Below, one piece after another: positions 5,733 to 6,481 of a stretch of 6,481 nucleotides of DNA. The notes below the pieces were generated by a model, which saw only the letters and a program-made list of their open reading frames with translations, searched no databases and was not told the origin of the DNA. This DNA comes from CAZGYE01 sp964530165 (lineage in GTDB: Bacteria > Planctomycetota > Planctomycetia > Planctomycetales > Planctomycetaceae). How positions within the stretch are numbered: position 1 is the stretch's first letter; each line of letters opens with the position of its first letter. The stretch spans positions 1 to 6,481 of the forward strand of contig CAZGYE010000319.1 in the NCBI GenBank assembly GCA_964530165.1, read 5' to 3'. The position numbers and the translations under genes are program-made.

Positions 5733-5743
5733 TCGGTTCCGAC
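5711..5743 (+). terminator. Two tandem hairpins at the csrA 3' end
   Basis: CGCCGA (5711-5716) pairs with TCGGCG (5719-5724) inside the last codons, and GTCGG (5732-5736) pairs with CCGAC (5739-5743) just after the stop codon; both have tiny loops, so the tip pairs must open. No T-run follows, so intrinsic termination is doubtful. They may instead protect the 3' end or slow polymerase. Confidence 0.3.
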
Positions 5744-5799
5744 AAACAGCTCAGTCGCGTCAGGTCGGAGCCGGCAAGTCGTGCGAATGAACGGACTTC

Positions 5800-5828
5800 T
5801 TGTTCCCAGCCGCACTTCAGAGTAGAAT
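5800..5828 (+). promoter_or_regulatory. Candidate sigma70-type promoter of the DUF1501 gene
   Basis: TTGTTC (5800-5805) is followed after 17 nt by TAGAAT (5823-5828, 5/6 to the -10 consensus). The -10 box is 54 nt upstream of the ATG at 5883. The -35 match is only 3/6 (TTG). This would let the gene be transcribed separately from csrA. Confidence 0.35.
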
Positions 5829-5882
5829 CGTTCCTCGATGGTTCTGCGGTCACTGCTTCCTCTCGGGCGGAGAACTGAGATC

Positions 5883-6481
5883 ATGCTGCATCAAACCGGC
5901 AAGGGAACGGCAAGTACGTGCGACGGCATCACTCGTCGCGATTTTCTGCAAGCAGGCACACTGGGGGCCGCCGGGCTTAGCTTGGCGGACCTCACGGCAC
6001 TCGAAACACGGGGCGCTGTGAGAGCAGGGCGTGATGACCGATCGGTCATCATGATTTTCAACCTCGGCGCGCCCAGTCAAATCGATACGTTCGACATGAA
6101 GCCGGATGCCCCTGCTGAGATTCGCGGGCCGTTCAAACCGATCGCGACCAAGTCGCCCGGTCTACAGATCAGCGAACTCTTCCCGCTGCACGCGAAACAT
6201 GGCGACAAGTTTTCGGTCGTCCGTAGCTGCTATCACACGGCGGCCGCCGTGCACGATACCGGTCATCAAATGATGCAAACCGGCAGGCTGTTCAGCGGCG
6301 GCGTCAATTCGCCGCATGCCGGGTGCGTGCTCAGTTATCTTCGCGGCCGGAAGTCCGACCGCTTGGAGCGGACCATCCGCTTGCCCCTGCACGTGGTCCT
6401 GCCCGAATTGATGGGAAACACCGGAGGCGGTTTGCCCCACGGTCAGGATGCCGGGTTCCTGGGCAAGACGCACGATCCGTT
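5883..6481 (+). CDS. DUF1501 protein with Tat signal, 3' truncated by window end
   Basis: The frame is open from ATG 5883 to the window end (199 codons plus two bases), so the C-terminal part is missing. The N-terminus holds a twin-arginine motif T17-R18-R19-D-F-L followed by a Gly/Ala/Leu-rich segment to about residue 40, a Tat export signal. The mature part starts with SVIMIFNLGAPSQIDTFDMKPDAP, then IRGPFKPIAT, ISELFPLHAKHGDKFSVVRS and HDTGHQMMQTG (124-134), the recognisable start of DUF1501, a family in the alkaline phosphatase-like superfamily. In planctomycetes such genes are often partnered with DUF1549/DUF1553 cytochrome-type genes; the partner would be outside the window. The usual GGPSH of many members reads GAPSQ here. 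GGAG (5869-5872) precedes the ATG by 10 nt. The enzymatic activity of the family is not established. Confidence 0.9.
   Translation, partial: MLHQTGKGTASTCDGITRRDFLQAGTLGAAGLSLADLTALETRGAVRAGRDDRSVIMIFNLGAPSQIDTFDMKPDAPAEIRGPFKPIATKSPGLQISELFPLHAKHGDKFSVVRSCYHTAAAVHDTGHQMMQTGRLFSGGVNSPHAGCVLSYLRGRKSDRLERTIRLPLHVVLPELMGNTGGGLPHGQDAGFLGKTHDP

Noticed and set aside
5850..6080. Minus-strand 76-codon frame, and the 6162-6473 minus frame
   Set aside because: Both are antisense to the DUF1501 gene, whose plus-strand product is clearly recognisable.

Overview
The window is about 60% GC and most likely comes from a planctomycete, probably Pirellulales or Planctomycetales. The call rests on protein families and DNA style, not on a marker gene. 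It carries a DUF1501 protein with a twin-arginine signal, a secreted-domain Gfo/Idh/MocA-type oxidoreductase neighbourhood, a large membrane-anchored von Willebrand A (vWA) protein, csrA, poor Shine-Dalgarno (SD) use at some genes, and a compact GC-rich structured intergenic repeat.

Layout from left to right: (1) an A/T-skewed intergenic block (1-112) behind (2) a minus-strand vWA-domain membrane protein of 636 aa (113-2023). (3) A 244-nt divergent intergenic region holds a candidate promoter for the vWA gene and two consecutive hairpins ahead of (4) a plus-strand DUF456 membrane protein (2268-2834). That gene converges, across 28 nt containing a small hairpin, on (5) a minus-strand pair: a Gfo/Idh/MocA oxidoreductase (3709-4758) followed 6 nt later by a short RNase Z-type metallo-beta-lactamase (2863-3702). 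(6) A structured repeat (4840-4889) sits upstream of that pair. (7) About 575 nt without a convincing gene follow (4890-5463), containing one strong bulged hairpin (5140-5166). (8) csrA (5514-5732) has a leader with a GGAA-loop hairpin, several GGA motifs and a 14-codon upstream ORF that ends just before the csrA start. (9) A DUF1501 gene with a Tat signal (5883 onward) is cut by the window end.

There is no single pathway here. The vWA and DUF456 genes are divergent singletons. The oxidoreductase and RNase Z are probably co-transcribed, although their functions are not obviously linked. csrA appears to be its own unit with possible post-transcriptional self-control. I see no CRISPR array, transposase, tRNA or rRNA. 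The most interesting signals are non-coding: the three-way-junction repeat at 4840-4889, the csrA leader, and the hairpin pair before the DUF456 gene. The RNase Z also resembles, from memory, the short plant-type enzyme rather than the usual bacterial one.
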